Positions 61,601 to 64,000 of a stretch of 64,000 bases of DNA are shown here, one piece after another. The stretch covers positions 88,387 through 152,386 of the forward strand of contig NZ_MPDJ01000009.1 of assembly GCF_001881565.1 (NCBI RefSeq), given 5' to 3'. The DNA is from Eisenbergiella tayi. Lineage in GTDB: Bacteria; Bacillota; Clostridia; Lachnospirales; Lachnospiraceae. The stretch's first letter is position 1. Each line of letters begins with the position of its first letter. The position numbers and the translations under genes were made by a program. The notes under the pieces were generated by a model, which was not told where the DNA came from, did not search any database, and saw nothing but the letters and a program-made list of their open reading frames with translations.

Positions 61601-61942
61601 GGAAATTCCTCCCTTTCCAATATAAAGGGATTCCTGCTTATTAAGCGCCAGATCCTGAAACACTATTCTGCCGAAATAGGGCTTTTTCAGGGCTTTTTCA
61701 TTTCGTACCAGCGCCCGCTTCATATGTTCGTGCATGGTGACCGTATTGTTCAGAATCGTTAGAACTTCCACATCGTTGTCATGGTAATGCTCCAGCATTT
61801 CATCAATGTCTGCCTGCATCCTGGCCACTTCGCTGCCGTAATTCTTTACATTATCCCGAACCACCGCCAGGGTCTTTGCAAGATATGCCTCTTCCTCCTG
61901 CTGGAAGGCCTTCGGGACCGTATTATTTTCTTCCGGCTTCAT
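58667..61942 (-). CDS. HelD-type UvrD-like helicase fused to a GH31 N-terminal domain
   Basis: 1091-aa chimera. Residues 1-731 form a HelD-type protein: N-terminal coiled coil (about 15-55), Walker A GVAGSGKTT (222-230), DEAQD (499-503) and the final VAATRALHELHV motif of UvrD-like ATPases. HelD binds RNA polymerase and removes it from DNA. Residues 732-867 form a Ser/Pro/Lys-rich linker. Residues 868-1091 look like the beta-sandwich N-terminal domain of GH31 glucosidases (MVYGMGSGENSGL and GYGLLLATENPAF), ending at LCGK where the catalytic barrel would begin. No barrel follows. Reading frame is continuous. The domain may bind sugar or act as a structural module. The ATG follows AAGGAGCAGAAC. 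Confidence 0.85.
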   Translation of the reverse strand: MKPEENNTVPKAFQQEEEAYLAKTLAVVRDNVKNYGSEVARMQADIDEMLEHYHDNDVEVLTILNNTVTMHEHMKRALVRNEKALKKPYFGRIVFQDLALNKQESLYIGKGGISSDTTHWMVVDWRAPVANAYYENGLGKCTYPAPGGNLRKIDLRMKRTYEIEDGRLLDYYDSEVVTNDDLLTKYLAKNKQAVLGEIIATIQKEQNDIIRKSPYHNMIVQGVAGSGKTTVAMHRISYILYNYQERFKPDDFYIVGSNRILLNYITGVLPDLDVYGVRQMTMEQLFVRLLYEDWDDKKYQIRATDRVGKKGSIRGTYGWFKELEAFCSKLEWNIIPRESIYLNPRQFVEGLRDGKSGVYDETDGKPARPGELVELMSRDAAERYIRQNPSVSVQSKIDMLNERLFIKVKDEFLGKGVKYTEAERKAILKAYRGRYGGKVWKRSIFELYREFLTLQQQKGCEVDIPETEFDVYDLAALAYIYKRIKETEVISEAHHIVIDEAQDFGMMAYSVLKFCIRECTYTIMGDVSQNIHFGYGLNDWEELKGLLLSGERDSFGILKKSYRNTVEISDFATNILHHGQFSSYPVEPIIRHGKKVQVQQAAGHEELIREAAAVCRSWQENGYDTIAVVCRDRENAAKTAVEMGKYITVQESDLEKAVFDKGIMVLPVEYTKGLEFDTVLILDPTREEYPVEDGHAKLLYVAATRALHELHVLHTGNLTGLIADPLSKRLPLDNSGSRNPRNRNPENGAGTKKRISIVCNPSAGKEPDSSLSAAPPVSRSAAKKPAAVLPGRQTTAFSIGKSSSGVSGIGKPAIIPASAKKDSLTWDSREAAGIRTSHKKPADTGKGNAGPVFGDMPGTEKLRPAGHGKIDLAVRWVTKKADGLYIQSRYGILRLSPVGSSIIRVTFVKGQQIQEGSNRLITVDRTEKAWMYKEVGNGVELTTDELCLRVDKATGSIRYMTRDKKLLLSERSKESRQIETGAGPADRTWLYLDWPKEEMVYGMGSGENSGLKLRGCARYVSHCGTGELPLLLSDKGYGLLLATENPAFSCDIPVYGTYLYTEKETQMDYYFIGGKKPVTILNAYAYLCGKL

Positions 61943-62066
61943 GTTCTGCTCCTTTCGTGCGCTGTTCTCAGTTCCACTTCCTATAGAACATTTTACTCAA
62001 TATTGAAAATAATACTAGACTTTATTTTTATGGTGTGCTAAAATATATAATGAAGTATGGATAAAA

Positions 62067-62107
62067 ATAAAGGATGTCTTTTCGATGGAAATGACATCCC
62101 TTTTTTT
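62067..62107. terminator. Bidirectional terminator before the HelD-type gene
   Basis: AAAGGATGTC and GACATCCCTTT arms (stem 62072-62078 with 62093-62099, extended by A/T pairs). TTTTTTT follows on plus and a T-rich run on minus. It ends the esterase transcript. Confidence 0.7.
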
Positions 62108-62142
62108 GTCTTTTTTTATCCTGTTCTCTCGTTCCTGTACTG

Positions 62143-62997
62143 TCAATTAAGTTTTCTTTTTATGTAGTCTATCATATACTGCTGTCCTGCAATTCCCGCC
62201 TCGTCCTCTGCCATGGTAAAGCCATGGGCCGCTCCGCAGAATCTCTTTCCGGTTACCTCTACTCCTGCCTGCATCAGCTTTTTAGCATATTCCTCGGCCT
62301 CATCACGAAGGGAATCAAGCTCACAAGTTATTACCAGTGCATCAGGAAGCCCTTTCAGTTCCTCTGGCTTTGCCCAATAAGGGGAACACAGGATATTTTT
62401 GGCATCCTCTTCTTTTCTGTAGCAGGCATTAAAAACTTCCGCTATCTGAGGGGGAATGGCTCCCTCCGTATAAAACTTCTGCTCTGCCGGAGTAAAAAGA
62501 TCCAGAGGAGGGTAATCCAGTATCTGGGCCAGGAAACGGAAATCGCCTGTTTCCTTCGCCATAAGGCAGACCGCCGTGGAAATATTCGCACCCGCGCTGT
62601 GTCCGCCGATAATCATCCTGTTTACATCCACAGGATATTCATCCGGGTGGCCGCACAGATAGGAAACCACATCGTACACATCTTCCTTATCCCCGGGAAA
62701 CATGACTTCCGGAGCCAGCCTGTATTCCACATTCATCACATGGATTTTCAGCTGTTCATTTACCCTTTTACAGAACAGATCGTCTCCTTCCGGAACCCCT
62801 GCCACAAAACCTCCGCCGTGTACATTGATAAAAACCGGCGTTCCCGCTTCGGCGGGATAATAAAGAATACGGGCCCTGCCATTTTTTACAGGCACAAACC
62901 TTTCTTCTCCTGCCGCAGGAATACTGGAATCCGCGAGCCTTTTCCTATCATCCTCCCGCATACCCTTTATGAGTTCCAGCAGTTCTTCTTTCTCCAT
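62143..62997 (-). CDS. Alpha/beta hydrolase, acetyl-esterase/lipase (HSL) family
   Basis: 284-aa esterase with the HSL oxyanion motif HGGG (60-63) and nucleophile Ser134 in GGHSAG. The acid is in CELDSLRDE and the histidine in GAAHGF near the C terminus. No signal peptide is visible. Such esterases deacetylate sugars or small esters and often assist glycan use. The ATG at 62997 has GGAG upstream; a TTG eight codons earlier would also be in frame. Its neighbours do not define a substrate. Confidence 0.88.
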   Translation of the reverse strand: MEKEELLELIKGMREDDRKRLADSSIPAAGEERFVPVKNGRARILYYPAEAGTPVFINVHGGGFVAGVPEGDDLFCKRVNEQLKIHVMNVEYRLAPEVMFPGDKEDVYDVVSYLCGHPDEYPVDVNRMIIGGHSAGANISTAVCLMAKETGDFRFLAQILDYPPLDLFTPAEQKFYTEGAIPPQIAEVFNACYRKEEDAKNILCSPYWAKPEELKGLPDALVITCELDSLRDEAEEYAKKLMQAGVEVTGKRFCGAAHGFTMAEDEAGIAGQQYMIDYIKRKLN

Positions 62998-63053
62998 CTC
63001 ACATTCCTCTCCTTTATCCAAACCTGTAAAAATTATATGACAGGCTGTCTCTG

Positions 63054-63563
63054 TCAGTCAATGTGAATCAGAGATTTTGAGGCGGGATTTACCATTATTT
63101 CCAGTTCTTCAATGCCTGTGGTGTGAAAAGATATAAACTCTCTTTTTCTGATCCCTTCCAGAAATATATTCTTGCATTCCATGAAATTTCTGAAATCATC
63201 TGCTATATAAAACCAGCTAAGCCTGACCGATTGTCCGGATTCATATTCGTCCACAAATGGTTCTACCGCTTCCGCATTGTAGGTTACCCGAAACCGTACT
63301 GTGTTCTCCGGTACTTCTTCACTTTCCACAATGTCATTGTCATTGGTAAAGTGACCGTAAGTGCGTTCCACGTTAAGAGGAGCTTCCTCCGTCGCACGGA
63401 AGCCGAAATCCATATCCACCGTCTTTCGATCCATGGGGCCCGCTTCCTTCTCACCTGCATAGGTAAAGGATGCAAATTCATGGAAGGCCATCCCTGCTCC
63501 CGCTCCGGCAAACAATATGCCGGCACCTATAATTATTAATAAAATGATACGCGTCTTATACAT
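63054..63563 (-). CDS. Membrane-anchored extracytoplasmic protein, unknown
   Basis: 169-aa protein with an N-terminal signal-anchor (residues 5-27, glycine-rich) and a mostly beta-type outer domain. I do not recognise the family. The site AGGGGAGGTAAGAA precedes the ATG. It lies three nt after a preceding membrane protein gene on the same strand, a pair that may be an envelope-stress or DUF1700-type set, but this is a guess from the layout. Confidence 0.6.
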   Translation of the reverse strand: MYKTRIILLIIIGAGILFAGAGAGMAFHEFASFTYAGEKEAGPMDRKTVDMDFGFRATEEAPLNVERTYGHFTNDNDIVESEEVPENTVRFRVTYNAEAVEPFVDEYESGQSVRLSWFYIADDFRNFMECKNIFLEGIRKREFISFHTTGIEELEIMVNPASKSLIHID

Positions 63564-63566
63564 TTC

Positions 63567-64000
63567 TTACCTCCCCTGTATTCTTTCTTTTACTATCCGG
63601 CGGCTTTCTGTGTTTGTCCGTCTGCGCACCATGAAGGTGGTACATAAAACCGTGAAGGATCCCGCACAAAGTACGCCGCCGAAACAGGCAATGGCGGCTC
63701 CTGCCAAAGGATATCCCTGCAGCAGCCATACAAACATCATCGCCAGGAGGAACAGCAAAAGCATGCAGCAGATCCCTCCGAATAAAGCTGCCGCAATCAT
63801 AATTCCGTTCCAGCACCATTTTACACACCACAGGAATAAACGCCATATTCCTGTGAATATCCCCGCTATACCGTTCCCCATGGAACGGCACAGATCTCTG
63901 AACATATTTTGATCTGCCCTTTCTTTCCCGGACTGTATGATTTCCGGCTCAGCCAGGGCTTCCTCCGCATCTATTTCCTTCTTTTTCCCCGTAAAAAGAC
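63567..64000 (-). CDS. Membrane protein, 5' end outside the window
   Basis: The frame is open through the right edge, so the gene begins outside. The visible part has a charged stretch with EIDAEEALAEPEIIQSGKER, then four hydrophobic segments with tryptophan- and glycine-rich helices (LFLWCVKWCWNGIMIAAALF). It ends in a basic tail. The pattern resembles DUF1700-like (HAAS) membrane proteins of Lachnospiraceae, but the domain that would show this is missing. A start at the internal ATG 63905 would also be possible. Confidence 0.5.
   Translation of the reverse strand, partial: LFTGKKKEIDAEEALAEPEIIQSGKERADQNMFRDLCRSMGNGIAGIFTGIWRLFLWCVKWCWNGIMIAAALFGGICCMLLLFLLAMMFVWLLQGYPLAGAAIACFGGVLCAGSFTVLCTTFMVRRRTNTESRRIVKERIQGR

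Noticed and set aside
63556..63891. Alternative 111-codon frame at the right edge
   Set aside because: The frame at 63567-64000 has membrane segments and stays open to the window edge, so the other is a shadow.

Overview
The window looks like a chromosomal segment from a gut-type Lachnospiraceae (Clostridia). The evidence is moderate GC, strong AGGAGG-type ribosome binding sites, dense carbohydrate ABC importers paired with YesM/YesN two-component systems, AraC regulators, an ECF vitamin/base transporter, a HelD-type helicase and a VanRS-like pair. I cannot name the genus from sequence alone. Most genes lie on the minus strand. I see no tRNA, rRNA, CRISPR array, intact insertion sequence or phage gene.

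Layout. (1) 1-642: a complete adenosylcobalamin riboswitch with promoter and intrinsic terminator, transcribed leftward towards a gene outside the window, followed by part of a dispersed hairpin repeat. (2) 643-2369: a MarR regulator and an alpha/beta hydrolase, each preceded by the same 15-bp palindrome. (3) 2402-7631: a gallotannin pathway operon (tannase, UbiD-type gallate decarboxylase, UbiX-type flavin prenyltransferase, LpdD-like protein) with a divergent LysR regulator. A 297-bp MITE-like element with 96-bp inverted arms and a 7-8 bp target duplication sits in the operon leader. (4) 7.6-14.9 kb: GH30 glycosidase, P-loop protein, AraC regulator, secreted and membrane proteins, a Ser/Thr kinase divergent from an XRE regulator, and a HAD phosphatase. 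(5) 14.9-26.2 kb: a domain-permuted GH3 enzyme and a sugar ABC operon carrying two VOC proteins, a Gfo/Idh/MocA oxidoreductase, an SDR and a TIM-barrel isomerase/lyase, divergent from an AraC regulator. (6) 26.2-29.7 kb: DUF4143-type ATPase, a second Gfo/Idh/MocA oxidoreductase and an AraC regulator. (7) 29.7-36.4 kb: a response regulator/ABC/histidine kinase module back-to-back with vanR-vanS-like genes and a D,D-carboxypeptidase. (8) 36.4-41.2 kb: an ECF transporter operon with a creatininase-family hydrolase and a phosphoribosyltransferase, behind a structured leader. (9) 41.4-58.1 kb: two YesMN/ABC loci, one with a sulfatase and one with an uncharacterised six-hairpin glycosidase-like protein. 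(10) 58.1-64.0 kb: DUF3788 protein, a HelD-type helicase fused to a GH31 N-terminal domain, an acetyl-esterase-like hydrolase and small membrane proteins running off the right edge.

The common theme is sensing and breakdown of plant- or host-derived glycans and polyphenols. Tannase and decarboxylase would take galloyl esters to pyrogallol. The ABC operons would import oligosaccharides or glycosides that GH30, GH3, the sulfatase and the oxidoreductase/VOC cassette then process. The most unusual items are the helicase-GH31 domain fusion, the hairpin element in mRNA leaders, the ECF-creatininase-phosphoribosyltransferase operon with its leader, and the VOC-flanked transporter cassette.
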